Of a DNA stretch of 64,000 nt, positions 43,835-53,277 are shown piece by piece. The stretch is from positions 19,713 through 83,712 of the forward strand of contig JAGOBK010000009.1 in assembly GCA_017983465.1 (NCBI GenBank), written 5' to 3'. Position 1 is the stretch's first letter. The number at the start of each line of letters is the position of its first letter. Position numbers and translations under genes: made by a program. Below the pieces are notes generated by a model. The model worked only from the letters and a program-made list of their open reading frames with translations. It was not told where the DNA came from and did not search any database. Origin of the DNA: Crocinitomicaceae bacterium. Lineage in GTDB: Bacteria > Bacteroidota > Bacteroidia > Flavobacteriales_D > Crocinitomicaceae.

Positions 43835-45336
43835 TGAAAAGTATTGGCTTAATTTTCCCGCATCAATTAATGGAAGACACAACTGTTTTTGCTGCTTGTG
43901 ATGAATTGATTTTAGTAGAAGAATATTTATTTTTTCGTCAATTTTCATTTCACAAACGAAAGTTAGCTTACCACCGAGCAACGATGAAACAGTATGAGTT
44001 TTATCTGCAAGCGAAGGGATTTACGGTACTTTATATTGATGCGAATGATGAACGATCAGATATTCGCACATTGATTCAGTCTTTATCGATGAGCAATCCT
44101 CCGATCATTCACTATATCGATCCGACGGATAATTGGCTGGAGAAAAGAATGCAAAGTACTGCCGCTACGTTCAATGTTTTCTTGGAAAAGCATCCTTCTC
44201 CATTGTTTTTGAACGACACTGATGATTTCACTGCTTTTGCCACGCGAAAAAAATTGTTTCAGACGGAATTTTACAAAGCACAGCGAATCAAGCGCAATTT
44301 GATGATGGATACGGATGGTGGACCCCAAGGAGGAAAATGGTCCTTCGATGAGGATAACCGCAAACGGTATCCAAAAGGACTCAAGCCCCCTGAAGTAGAC
44401 GCGCCAATGAAATCATCTTTCGATGAAGAAGCCTTCGCGTACGTGGAGAAACACTTCTCTTCGAATCCAGGTTCTTTGAATGATTCTTGGAACTATCCGA
44501 GTTCATTTGATGAAAGCAAACGATTCCTGAATGCTTTTTTCGAAACGCGTTTTGCGCAATTTGGAACGTATGAGGACGCCATTCTGAAAAAGGAGTTGGT
44601 GCTCAATCACAGTGTGATAAGTCCGATGTTAAACATTGGCTTATTGACTCCACAACTCGTAGTTGACGAAGCCATTCGATACGCCGCTGAACATGATGTT
44701 CCGATGAATTCCCTCGAGGGATTTATTCGTCAAATCGTCGGTTGGCGTGAGTTTATTCGCATGGTCTATGAACTGAAAGGAAGTGAGGAACGAACGCGAA
44801 ACTATTGGGGATTTACCCGAAAGATTCCAGCTTCATTTTGGCAAGGAAACACGGGGATTCCGCCCATTGATGAAACCATTAAAAAAGTTTTAGAAACTGG
44901 ATATTGTCACCACATCGAACGATTGATGGTACTCGGTAATTTCATGCTATTGTGCGAGTTTGATCCAGATGAGGTATACAGATGGTTCATGGAACTGTTT
45001 ATCGATGCGTATGATTGGGTCATGGTTCCAAATATTTATGGGATGAGTCAATTTGCTGATGGTGGACTCATGTCGACAAAACCGTACATTAGTGGAAGTA
45101 ATTATTTGATGAAAATGAGTGATTACGAAAAAGGGGATTGGCAAACTACTTGGGATGGACTTTTCTGGCGCTTTATGGATAAACAGCGAACTTTTTTTCT
45201 GTCAAATCCACGCATAGGAATGTTGGTTCATAGCTTCGACAAGATGACCGAAGATAAGAAAATGGCGCACTTGAACGCCGCGAAATCCTTTCTACAAAAA
45301 ATAGATTTGGATTTACTAAATGAGCAGAACTATTGA
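43831..45336 (+). CDS. PhrB-like (FeS-BCP clade) photolyase, cluster cysteines missing
   Basis: A 501-residue protein of the bacterial (6-4) photolyase/cryptochrome B group. IGLIFPHQLME opens the antenna domain; DTDGGPQGGKWSFDEDNRKRYPKG, FIRQIVGWREFIRM, GYCHHIERLMVLGNFMLL and VPNIYGMSQFADGGLMSTKPYISGSNY are clade signatures. Known members bind a [4Fe-4S] cluster through a loop with a CxxC and a further Cys after MSDY; here the stretch MSDYEKGDWQTTWDGLFWRF has none. It overlaps the neighbours on both sides. Confidence 0.88.
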   Translation: MMKSIGLIFPHQLMEDTTVFAACDELILVEEYLFFRQFSFHKRKLAYHRATMKQYEFYLQAKGFTVLYIDANDERSDIRTLIQSLSMSNPPIIHYIDPTDNWLEKRMQSTAATFNVFLEKHPSPLFLNDTDDFTAFATRKKLFQTEFYKAQRIKRNLMMDTDGGPQGGKWSFDEDNRKRYPKGLKPPEVDAPMKSSFDEEAFAYVEKHFSSNPGSLNDSWNYPSSFDESKRFLNAFFETRFAQFGTYEDAILKKELVLNHSVISPMLNIGLLTPQLVVDEAIRYAAEHDVPMNSLEGFIRQIVGWREFIRMVYELKGSEERTRNYWGFTRKIPASFWQGNTGIPPIDETIKKVLETGYCHHIERLMVLGNFMLLCEFDPDEVYRWFMELFIDAYDWVMVPNIYGMSQFADGGLMSTKPYISGSNYLMKMSDYEKGDWQTTWDGLFWRFMDKQRTFFLSNPRIGMLVHSFDKMTEDKKMAHLNAAKSFLQKIDLDLLNEQNY

Positions 45337-45832
45337 TTTTAATTTGACTGAAATGAAACATACTCAACGTATAAACGAACTGATTCAATCACTTGGATTA
45401 CTTGCACATCCGGAAGGTGGTTACTATAAAGAAACGTATCGAAGTGTGGAAACGTTGGATGGAGAACAAGCCATGATGACGTCTATATTGTTTTTACTTA
45501 CCTCGGAAAACGCTTCGAATTTTCACCGAATTCAAAGCGATGAACATTGGTATTTTCATGAAGGAAGTCCACTTACTGTTCATGTGATTGGTGAAAGCGT
45601 TCATGAGCAAAAACGACTAGGGCTCGATTTATCTGCCGGACAAAGTCCATATCATTTGGTGAAAAAACAAGACATATTTGGCAGTGAAGTACAAGAAGAA
45701 GGAGGCTATGCACTTGTTTCCTGTGCGGTTGCTCCGGGATTTATGTTCCGGGATTTTGAATTGTTTTCAAGACAAGAATTATTGGATCAATATCCACAGC
45801 ATGAGGAGATTATTTGTCGCTTGACGGCATAA
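45320..45832 (+). CDS. Cupin DUF985 family protein
   Basis: A 170-residue protein (158 from the second ATG at 45356, which is also plausible). HPEGGYYKETYRS, FHRIQSDEHWYFHEGSPL and VSCAVAPGFMFRDFEL are the cupin_5 signature, with possible metal ligands in the H-x-D-E-x-W-x-F-H stretch. Function unknown. It is the last gene of the photorepair operon, overlapping the PhrB-like gene by 17 bases if the first ATG is used. Confidence 0.85.
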   Translation: MSRTIDFNLTEMKHTQRINELIQSLGLLAHPEGGYYKETYRSVETLDGEQAMMTSILFLLTSENASNFHRIQSDEHWYFHEGSPLTVHVIGESVHEQKRLGLDLSAGQSPYHLVKKQDIFGSEVQEEGGYALVSCAVAPGFMFRDFELFSRQELLDQYPQHEEIICRLTA

Positions 45833-45909
45833 TATTGCGACAAGAAATATTCTTTATAATATCTTTATTTGATTTGTTCTAACTTGGTCTTATCGCAATT
45901 TAGATAAAT

Positions 45910-46983
45910 ATGTATCATCTCTTTTCAAGAAAAGCCAAAATCTCAAATCAATTCATAATTAGTATTGGGTTGGTTTTATTGACTTCCCTTTTATGCTTTA
46001 TTAGCACACCAATCGTTGGTTATAAAACTGTTGCACTGATTCTATTAATGACAGTTTCCTTGGTTGCGACTTTTTTTGACATACTTCCGGTACTTACAGC
46101 AGCATTATTAAGTGCGTTAATTTGGAATTTTTTTTTCATACCTCCAATCCTAACATTTCATATTGATAACACGGAAGACTTATTGATGTTCTTAATGTAT
46201 TTTTTCATTGCATTTGTGAATGCTGTATTAACATTCAAAATTCGAAAGGAGGAATTAAAGGCAAGAGAAAAAGAAGAAAGTGAAAAATCGATTAAATTAT
46301 ATAATACACTATTGAATTCGCTTTCTCATGAGTTAAGGACGCCTATTTCTACTATTATTAGCGCAGTTGACACGTTAAATTCCCATTCTTCTACAATTCA
46401 AATCAATGAACGGAAGGAACTATATACTGAAATTGAAATAGCATCCGTCCGATTAAATCGACAAGTAGAAAATTTATTAAGCATGAGTAGACTTGAGTCC
46501 GGAATGCTGAAATTAAAATTAGATTGGTGTGATATGAATGATTTGATTCATTCGGTGATTCAGAAAACAACTTGTTCTCAAATCATTACTTTTAATGAAA
46601 TAGATTCACTACCTCTTTTTCGTATTGACAGGGTATTAATTGAACAGTCTATTCACAATATTCTTCATAACGCCATTTGCTATACAAAACTGGATTCGAT
46701 TATTCGTGTAATGTTAACACAACGTAATGGAATATTAGTCATTTCTATTTCCGATAATGGTAATGGCTTGCCTAATATCGAATTGAATAATATTTTTGAA
46801 AAGTTTTATAGAGCGCCACAATCGACACCAGGTGGAAGTGGCTTGGGGTTGTCAATTGTTAAAGGATTTATTGAAGCGCATAGTGGAAAAATTGATGTTG
46901 AAAAAAATGAATTCGGAGGTCTTACATTCAACATTGAATTACCCGTAGAAAAATCCTATATCAATAATTTGAAACATGAATAA
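45910..46983 (+). CDS. KdpD-like sensor histidine kinase, short form
   Basis: A 357-residue kinase. Residues 15-105 hold the four KdpD-type membrane helices (DUF4118). The phosphoacceptor His140 lies in SLSHELRTPISTII, then the ATPase domain has DNGNGLP and GGSGLGLSIVKGF. The N-terminal KdpD and Usp domains of full-length KdpD are missing, as in several Bacteroidota members. It overlaps the response regulator by 8 bases and stands beside a potassium transporter, so potassium or osmotic sensing is inferred. Confidence 0.85.
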   Translation: MYHLFSRKAKISNQFIISIGLVLLTSLLCFISTPIVGYKTVALILLMTVSLVATFFDILPVLTAALLSALIWNFFFIPPILTFHIDNTEDLLMFLMYFFIAFVNAVLTFKIRKEELKAREKEESEKSIKLYNTLLNSLSHELRTPISTIISAVDTLNSHSSTIQINERKELYTEIEIASVRLNRQVENLLSMSRLESGMLKLKLDWCDMNDLIHSVIQKTTCSQIITFNEIDSLPLFRIDRVLIEQSIHNILHNAICYTKLDSIIRVMLTQRNGILVISISDNGNGLPNIELNNIFEKFYRAPQSTPGGSGLGLSIVKGFIEAHSGKIDVEKNEFGGLTFNIELPVEKSYINNLKHE

Positions 46984-47653
46984 ATCCGAAATACTTGTGA
47001 TTGATGATGAACCTCAAATTAGGAGATTGCTTAAAATCACTTTAGAAAGTAATGACTATAAGGTAAGTCTTGCTGAAACTGGTCGTGAAGGGCTAATCTT
47101 AGCCGCCAATCATCCGCCGGATTTAATCATTCTTGATCTTGGATTACCAGATAAAAATGGGCATGAAATTCTTAAGGAACTGAATGAATGGTATTCAAAG
47201 GCAATCATCATTTTATCGGTTCAAAGTAGTGAGGAAGATATTGTTTTAGCCTTGGATAATGGCGCGACTGATTATCTAACGAAACCGTTCAGAAATGCAG
47301 AACTTTTAGCTAGAATTAGATCTGCTATTCGAAGAAATCAAATGGAGTCAAATTCACATTTAATTTCATCAGGGGAACTTCTTATCGATGTTTCGGCAAG
47401 GCACGTTTCAAAGAATGGTATCACCTTGAAGCTGACAGCCACAGAATATAAATTGCTTTTATTATTTATGAAAAACGAGGGAAGAGTTCTAACCCATCAA
47501 TTTATACTGAAAGAAATTTGGGGTGTTGGTGCTCAGTTAGAAACGCAATATTTAAGAGTATTTGTTGGTACCCTCCGTAAAAAAATTGAAAGTAATCCAA
47601 ACAGACCTGAACACATCTTAACGGAGAGCGGAGTAGGGTATAGATTCTTTTAG
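46976..47653 (+). CDS. KdpE-like response regulator (OmpR family)
   Basis: A 225-residue regulator. Receiver domain: acidic pair DDE (10-12), phospho-acceptor Asp54 in LIILDLGLPDKNG, and Lys in YLTKPF. The winged-helix DNA-binding domain spans about 130-225 (LKLTATEYKLLLLFMKNEGRVLTHQFIL, ending VGYRFF). It overlaps the KdpD-like gene by 8 bases. The nearest gene downstream is kup, 92 bases away, the likely target. Confidence 0.9.
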   Translation: MNKSEILVIDDEPQIRRLLKITLESNDYKVSLAETGREGLILAANHPPDLIILDLGLPDKNGHEILKELNEWYSKAIIILSVQSSEEDIVLALDNGATDYLTKPFRNAELLARIRSAIRRNQMESNSHLISSGELLIDVSARHVSKNGITLKLTATEYKLLLLFMKNEGRVLTHQFILKEIWGVGAQLETQYLRVFVGTLRKKIESNPNRPEHILTESGVGYRFF

Positions 47654-47744
47654 GCGATTTTTATATTTTCTTTATCTTTTTGCTTCAATCTTTTATATTT
47701 TTCAGATGACTAATTGACAAACTTTGTTTTTCAATTAAATCAGG

Positions 47745-49712
47745 ATGGATAAAGTCAATAAAGGAATCAATGGAAAAATTACAGCGGCATCCTTATTAGT
47801 CGCGCTTGGTATAATATATGGAGATATCGGGACAAGTCCGCTTTATGCATTAAGGGCTGTAATTGGAACGCGCGAAATAACCAAGGAGTTAGTTTATGGA
47901 GGTGTTTCATGTATTTTTTGGACCTTAGTTTTTCAGACAAGTATAAAGTACATTTGGCTCACACTAAAGGCGGATAATCAAGGTGAAGGAGGAGTCTTTT
48001 CACTTTATTCTTTAGTTCACCGTTATGGAAAAAAACTTGTGATTCCAACAATTTTAGGTGCTACAACTTTACTTGCTGACGGAATCATTACTCCACCAAT
48101 TTCTGTGGCTTCTGCTATTGAAGGGCTTAACTTGGTAGATGGTTTAGAAAAAATCATCATTCCAGGTAATTCATTGACGATTGGAATTGTAGTAGCAATA
48201 TTAACGGTACTTTTTTTCTTTCAAAGATTCGGGACGCAAGTAATTGGTAAGGCCTTTGGACCTATAATGGCTATTTGGTTTTTAATGCTTTTTATTGTTG
48301 GACTCGGTAATATTTTGAAAAACACAGAAATATTACATGCATTAAATCCAAGTTATGCATTTGATTTATTGACGAAATATCCACATGGATTTTGGTTATT
48401 AGGTGCCGTTTTTTTGTGCACAACAGGCGCAGAAGCATTATATTCAGATTTGGGCCATTGCGGAATAAAAAACATTCGAATCACTTGGGGTTTTGTTAAA
48501 GTAAGTCTTGTCGCCAGTTATTTGGGTCAAGCATCTTGGATCATTCATCAAGGGGACACCTTTTTAAATGGACGTAATCCTTTCTTTGAAATTGTACCAA
48601 ATTGGTTTCTTTTGCCGAGTATTATCATTGCTACCTTTGCCACTATCATTGCTTCTCAAGCATTAATTAGCGGAAGTTTCACTTTAATCAATGAGGCAAT
48701 TAACTTGAATTTTTGGCCAAGAGTATCTGTTAGACAACCTTCTGAAACAAAAGGTCAAATTTATATTCCAAGTGTTAACACCATACTATGGTTTGGTTGT
48801 GTATTGATGATTCTTTATTTCAAAGAAAGTGGACACATGGAAGCTGCTTATGGATTTTCGATAACGGTAACAATGTTAATGACAACCCTACTAATGACTT
48901 ATTTTCTTCGTTATCGCTTACATTGGAGTAAGGTCTATGTATTTCTCTTTGCCTTTATTTTCGGCGCTATAGAATTCTCCTTTTTCATAGCAAATGTTGC
49001 AAAAATTAAAGAAAGATGGATGTTCTTGTTTTTCGAATTATTCATATTCTTGATTATGTATGTTTGGTATTATTCGCGTAAAATCCATAATCGTTATACG
49101 AAATACGAAGAATTAGGTAAACATAGTTTACAACTGCAAAGTTTAAGTGCTGATGTTAATATTCCAAAATTTGCTACGCATCTAATTTATTTAACCAAGG
49201 CAGATCATCGGCATGAAATTGAGGAAAAGATTATTAAATCCATCTTTTCTAAAAAACCTAAACGCGCTGATGTTTATTGGTTTCTTCACCTGAATCGAAG
49301 TAATGAACCCTACACTTTGACATATAATGTCACGGAACTAGTGGATGATAAAGTCATTAAAGTGAACATTAATGTTGGTTTTAGAATTCAGCCAAAAACA
49401 GAATTATACTTTAAGAGAATTGTAAAAGAATTGGTTGAAAACAAGGAATTGAATCTACATATAAGGCCTGATGGTTCAACGAAATATAATGCAGATCCAG
49501 ACTTTAAATTTGTTGTTATTGAAAAATTCCTTTCTGTTGAAAATGAATTTTCGCTTAGAGAAGGATTATTGTTAAATGCGTATTTCAAATTAAAACAACT
49601 AGGCTTAAGCGATGAGAAGGCGTTTGGCTTAGATAAATGTGATGTTATTATTGAAGATATCCCATTGTTATATCACCCAATTAATCATATTGAATTAATC
49701 AGAGAGAAATGA
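47745..49712 (+). CDS. kup: Kup-type potassium uptake protein
   Basis: A 655-residue KUP/HAK/KT transporter. The first helix has the signature GIIYGDIGTSPLYALRAV, and further motifs GEGGVFSLYSL and TTGAEALYSDLGHCG are present. About twelve membrane helices, then a cytoplasmic C-terminal domain of about 180 residues. Family members import potassium with protons. It overlaps the porin gene by 4 bases and follows KdpDE-like regulators. More AT-rich than the genes around 15-30 kb. Confidence 0.95.
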   Translation: MDKVNKGINGKITAASLLVALGIIYGDIGTSPLYALRAVIGTREITKELVYGGVSCIFWTLVFQTSIKYIWLTLKADNQGEGGVFSLYSLVHRYGKKLVIPTILGATTLLADGIITPPISVASAIEGLNLVDGLEKIIIPGNSLTIGIVVAILTVLFFFQRFGTQVIGKAFGPIMAIWFLMLFIVGLGNILKNTEILHALNPSYAFDLLTKYPHGFWLLGAVFLCTTGAEALYSDLGHCGIKNIRITWGFVKVSLVASYLGQASWIIHQGDTFLNGRNPFFEIVPNWFLLPSIIIATFATIIASQALISGSFTLINEAINLNFWPRVSVRQPSETKGQIYIPSVNTILWFGCVLMILYFKESGHMEAAYGFSITVTMLMTTLLMTYFLRYRLHWSKVYVFLFAFIFGAIEFSFFIANVAKIKERWMFLFFELFIFLIMYVWYYSRKIHNRYTKYEELGKHSLQLQSLSADVNIPKFATHLIYLTKADHRHEIEEKIIKSIFSKKPKRADVYWFLHLNRSNEPYTLTYNVTELVDDKVIKVNINVGFRIQPKTELYFKRIVKELVENKELNLHIRPDGSTKYNADPDFKFVVIEKFLSVENEFSLREGLLLNAYFKLKQLGLSDEKAFGLDKCDVIIEDIPLLYHPINHIELIREK

Positions 49713-51106
49713 AAAAATTAGTGATTTTTCAGGTATTTATTTGTTTGGTTTGTACCAACCTAATGATTGGACAAAATGCCATATTAAATGAGGATACCAT
49801 AGTTGTACATAAGCAAAAGGGCGTATCCTTTGAAGGAATTGACATGAGCTGGCATAATGGAAATGATCGTCGAACACAAAACATTTGGTCAAATACAAGC
49901 ATTTTCACCCCAAATGTATTAATTGATATTAACTACACCCATTCTTTTAATAATCCAATTGATAATACGGTTGTTGGCTCAACTGCACTTGCACGAAACA
50001 ATGAAATTCAACTTTCTGCATTGCATTTCGGTGGAGATTTAAATTATAAAAATGCAAGAGCAAGATTCATGACTCAATTCGGAACACGATCACTGGTTGT
50101 ACCGCGCAATGACTTAAGTCCATACAAAGGACAATACAATCTTGCAAATGTTTACCGCTATTTAAGTGAAGCATATGCGGGTTATCATTTTGATAAGTTA
50201 CATGGAATAAATATCGATGCGGGTATGTTCATGTCCTATATTGGATTAAATTCATATTATCAAAGTGAAAATTGGGAATATCAAGCATCTTTCACTTCAG
50301 ATAACACTCCTTGGTTCTTTAATGGGGTTAGAATTCAACTTCATTTAACGAAACATTTGAAAATTGAACCTTGGATTGTAAATGGTTGGCAAAGTTACGG
50401 CCGGTTTAATAAAATGCCTGGAATTGGTGGAAATATCACATATATTCCATCAAGTAATTTTAAAATCCTCACGAATAATTATTTTGGTACAGATGCAGGT
50501 GGATTACCAGAAAGAAAAAGATTTCATTCTGATAATAGTATGTTAATTAGGTATTTAAATCGACCTCATTCGGAGAAAATTAGTAAGGCTGCATTGTCAT
50601 TAACTGCGGATTTTGGATTTGAGAAGGGTGGTGGTGTTAACGGATTTTCGGATGGTGATAGTTTAAAAGGTCCTGCACAATATTTTGCTAGTATGATGTT
50701 TTATCATCGAATTTGGTTTGCTAAAAATTTGTTTGCTTGGACCTTTGGCGGTGGATTAATGACAAATCCTGGAAGATACCTTGTTTTATATCCAACCGGA
50801 CAGGCTAGTCCATTACCTAATCCAAATAATCCAACTCAAACAGAAGGACAATTTCCGTTTAGCGCCAATCCCGGGGATCCATTTAAAGGATGGGATATTT
50901 CAACAAATTTCGATTGGATGCCAAATCAATCATTTACGTTTAGAATTGAGTATGTTCACAGACGTTCAAGTGTTCCTTACTTTGCCGGTTCAGGTGGTGT
51001 GACCTCTCAAACTGGTTATTCGACCTCAATTCTTGATCCGAACTGGAAACCTGATTTAGTAAAAAGCGAGAGTCGAATTATTTTGGCTCTTTTGTTTAGG
51101 ATTTAA
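49709..51106 (+). CDS. Putative outer-membrane beta-barrel porin
   Basis: A 465-residue protein with a signal peptide (cleavage near MIGQ). It has alternating strands with many aromatic residues and ends in ILALLFRI, a hydrophobic terminal strand. It resembles the bbp2/OmpL-like porins that accompany Kdp loci in Bacteroidota. With its start 4 bases inside kup, it is likely an outer-membrane path for potassium or anions, which is inference. The 3' end overlaps cysQ by 11 bases (convergent). Confidence 0.8.
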   Translation: MKKLVIFQVFICLVCTNLMIGQNAILNEDTIVVHKQKGVSFEGIDMSWHNGNDRRTQNIWSNTSIFTPNVLIDINYTHSFNNPIDNTVVGSTALARNNEIQLSALHFGGDLNYKNARARFMTQFGTRSLVVPRNDLSPYKGQYNLANVYRYLSEAYAGYHFDKLHGINIDAGMFMSYIGLNSYYQSENWEYQASFTSDNTPWFFNGVRIQLHLTKHLKIEPWIVNGWQSYGRFNKMPGIGGNITYIPSSNFKILTNNYFGTDAGGLPERKRFHSDNSMLIRYLNRPHSEKISKAALSLTADFGFEKGGGVNGFSDGDSLKGPAQYFASMMFYHRIWFAKNLFAWTFGGGLMTNPGRYLVLYPTGQASPLPNPNNPTQTEGQFPFSANPGDPFKGWDISTNFDWMPNQSFTFRIEYVHRRSSVPYFAGSGGVTSQTGYSTSILDPNWKPDLVKSESRIILALLFRI

Positions 51107-51908
51107 TCGCTTGCTTCATAGCAGCCGTTCTCGCAACAAAAAACGGATTCAAGAGGTTCGCTTTATTGTATGTAAGGGCTTCACCTGTTTCTGCATGCAC
51201 AACAGATCCTCCAAGCGCTTCTAAAATGGCTTGTCCAGCTGCGATGTCCCATTCCATGGTTGGTGCAAAACGGGGATAAATATCAGCGGTTCCCAGGGCT
51301 AAATCGAAAAACTTAAGGGCAGATCCTTTTTGTATGAATTCGATTCCCGAAGAAATGGATTTTAGTGATTCGATGATTTGAATCATAGAACCAGAATGGT
51401 GACTTCTGGATCCAATTAAAACAATGGGATTGTTGTGTTTTTCAGGTATGGAAAGTTTCTTCCAAGCGGAAAAATCATGTGCATCGTCGAATGAAAAAAT
51501 GTAGACACCGGTTTCTTTTGATCCAACAATAATTTCACGTCGAACTGGTGAAGCAATGAGTCCAAAATGTGCTTTGCTATCCTTGATTAATGCGATATTT
51601 ACGGCGAATTCCCCGTTTTTTTTGATGAATTCCTTTGTTCCATCTAATGGATCCACACACCAGCATTCTGTCCAAGTTGCCCGTTCTTCAAATTGCATCT
51701 TCTCGGTTTCTTCTCCGGTAATTGGTATGCCAAAGGGACGTAAAAAGGTATCAATGATATCCGATGAAGCAAGATCTGCTTGTGTTAATGGAGAGCCATC
51801 AGATTTGATGATTTCTTCAAAATCGTTTTGATAAATCTGCATAATCGCTTCTGAAGCAGCGATGCTCGCATGAATGGCGGCGATGTATTTTTCGTGAAAA
51901 GGATTCAA
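51096..51908 (-). CDS. cysQ: 3'(2'),5'-bisphosphate nucleotidase CysQ
   Basis: A 270-residue inositol-monophosphatase-fold enzyme that hydrolyses PAP/PAPS. Metal-site motifs: GEETEK, WCVDPLDGTKEF, and the C-terminal WDIAAGQAILEALGG. It is the last gene of the minus-strand chain that begins with mreC, overlapping scoB by 4 bases. Its 3' end overlaps the porin gene. Confidence 0.93.
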   Translation of the reverse strand: MNPFHEKYIAAIHASIAASEAIMQIYQNDFEEIIKSDGSPLTQADLASSDIIDTFLRPFGIPITGEETEKMQFEERATWTECWCVDPLDGTKEFIKKNGEFAVNIALIKDSKAHFGLIASPVRREIIVGSKETGVYIFSFDDAHDFSAWKKLSIPEKHNNPIVLIGSRSHHSGSMIQIIESLKSISSGIEFIQKGSALKFFDLALGTADIYPRFAPTMEWDIAAGQAILEALGGSVVHAETGEALTYNKANLLNPFFVARTAAMKQAIKS

Positions 51909-52564
51909 TCAAAGTGCATTTCAGGAACAACATCAGGAACAACTAGGTCACCTTCCGTTTTTGAAATGATTTCCTCGACACTTACTCCTGGCGCACGTTC
52001 AATTAAGTGAAATTTACCATCCTTGATTTCCAAAACAGCTAATTCAGTCACGACTTTCTTCACACATCCAACACCAGTTAATGGTAAAGTACATTCTTTA
52101 AGGATTTTAGATTCTCCTGCTTTGTTACTGTGCATCATGGCAACAATAATGTTTTCTGCAGACGCAACAAGGTCCATTGCACCACCCATACCTTTCACCA
52201 TTTTCCCAGGAATTTTCCAATTGGCGATGTCTCCGTTTTGAGAAACTTCCATGGCTCCTAGAACCGTTAACTGAACGTGTTGTCCACGAATCATGGCAAA
52301 CGAAGTTGCGGAGTCAAAGAAAGAAGCGCCAGGAACAGTCGTAATCGTTTGTTTTCCTGCATTGATGAGGTCTGCATCTTCTTCTCCATCAAAAGGAAAA
52401 GGACCCATGCCTAAAATGCCATTTTCAGATTGAAATTCAACTTCAATACCTTGAGGAATATAGTTCGCAACCAGCGTAGGAATTCCAATGCCTAAGTTGA
52501 CGTACCATCCGTTTTTTAATTCTTGTGCAATGCGTTGCGCAATGCCATTTTTGTCGAGTGCCAT
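51905..52564 (-). CDS. scoB: 3-oxoacid CoA-transferase subunit B
   Basis: A 219-residue subunit B. The catalytic glutamate lies in VEFQSENGILGMGP (about residues 38-51), and the family end LVVPDVVPEM is recognisable. With subunit A (11 bases upstream) it transfers CoA from succinyl-CoA to acetoacetate or related acids, allowing ketone-body or branched-chain metabolism. It overlaps cysQ by 4 bases. Confidence 0.93.
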   Translation of the reverse strand: MALDKNGIAQRIAQELKNGWYVNLGIGIPTLVANYIPQGIEVEFQSENGILGMGPFPFDGEEDADLINAGKQTITTVPGASFFDSATSFAMIRGQHVQLTVLGAMEVSQNGDIANWKIPGKMVKGMGGAMDLVASAENIIVAMMHSNKAGESKILKECTLPLTGVGCVKKVVTELAVLEIKDGKFHLIERAPGVSVEEIISKTEGDLVVPDVVPEMHFD

Positions 52565-52575
52565 ATCGTCTGTGC

Positions 52576-53274
52576 TTAATCGTTCTTTCTAACTGTTCGT
52601 TGCTCGATTCTTTTCTCGAATTTTTCTCCTTGGAAAATGCGTTGAACGAAAATCCCAGGTGTATGTATGTGATTGGGGTCTAAGGTTCCTGCTGGAACAA
52701 GTTCCTCTACTTCTGCTACGGTGATTTTACCAGCCATAGCCATCATTGGATTAAAGTTGCGAGCCGCCGCTTTAAAAATGAGGTTTCCTTCTGTGTCTCC
52801 TTTCCATGCTTTCACGATGGCAAAGTCTGCGGTTAATGCGCTTTCTAGAATGTGTGGTTTGCCGTTAAATACGCGCACTTCTTTTCCTTCAGCTACTTCG
52901 GTTCCGTATCCAGCGGGCGTGAAAAATGCTGGAATGCCAGCGCCACCAGCGCGACATCTTTCGGCTAAACTTCCTTGTGGAATTAAGTCAACTTCAAGTT
53001 CTCCACTCAGCATTTGACGTTCAAATTCATCGTTTTCTCCGACATATGAACTGATCATTTTCTTTACTTGCTTCGCTTGTAACATAAGTCCGATTCCAAA
53101 ATCATCAACCCCTGCGTTATTGCTAATACAAGTCAAGTTTTTAGTTCCCAATTTGACTAATTGTCCAATGGAATTTTCTGGAATGCCACAAAGGCCAAAT
53201 CCACCTAACATGAGAGTCATCCCATCTTGAATACCAACTAACGCTTCTTCTACGTTCTTTACAACTTTGTTCAT
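52576..53274 (-). CDS. scoA: 3-oxoacid CoA-transferase subunit A
   Basis: A 232-residue subunit A with the glycine-rich CoA-binding segment [13 protein letters not shown] (22-34) and [16 protein letters not shown]. It starts 3 bases after the stop of the PBP1A gene, so it is probably expressed with the cell-wall genes upstream, an unusual pairing. Confidence 0.93.
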   Translation of the reverse strand: MNKVVKNVEEALVGIQDGMTLMLGGFGLCGIPENSIGQLVKLGTKNLTCISNNAGVDDFGIGLMLQAKQVKKMISSYVGENDEFERQMLSGELEVDLIPQGSLAERCRAGGAGIPAFFTPAGYGTEVAEGKEVRVFNGKPHILESALTADFAIVKAWKGDTEGNLIFKAAARNFNPMMAMAGKITVAEVEELVPAGTLDPNHIHTPGIFVQRIFQGEKFEKRIEQRTVRKND

Positions 53275-53277
53275 GTG

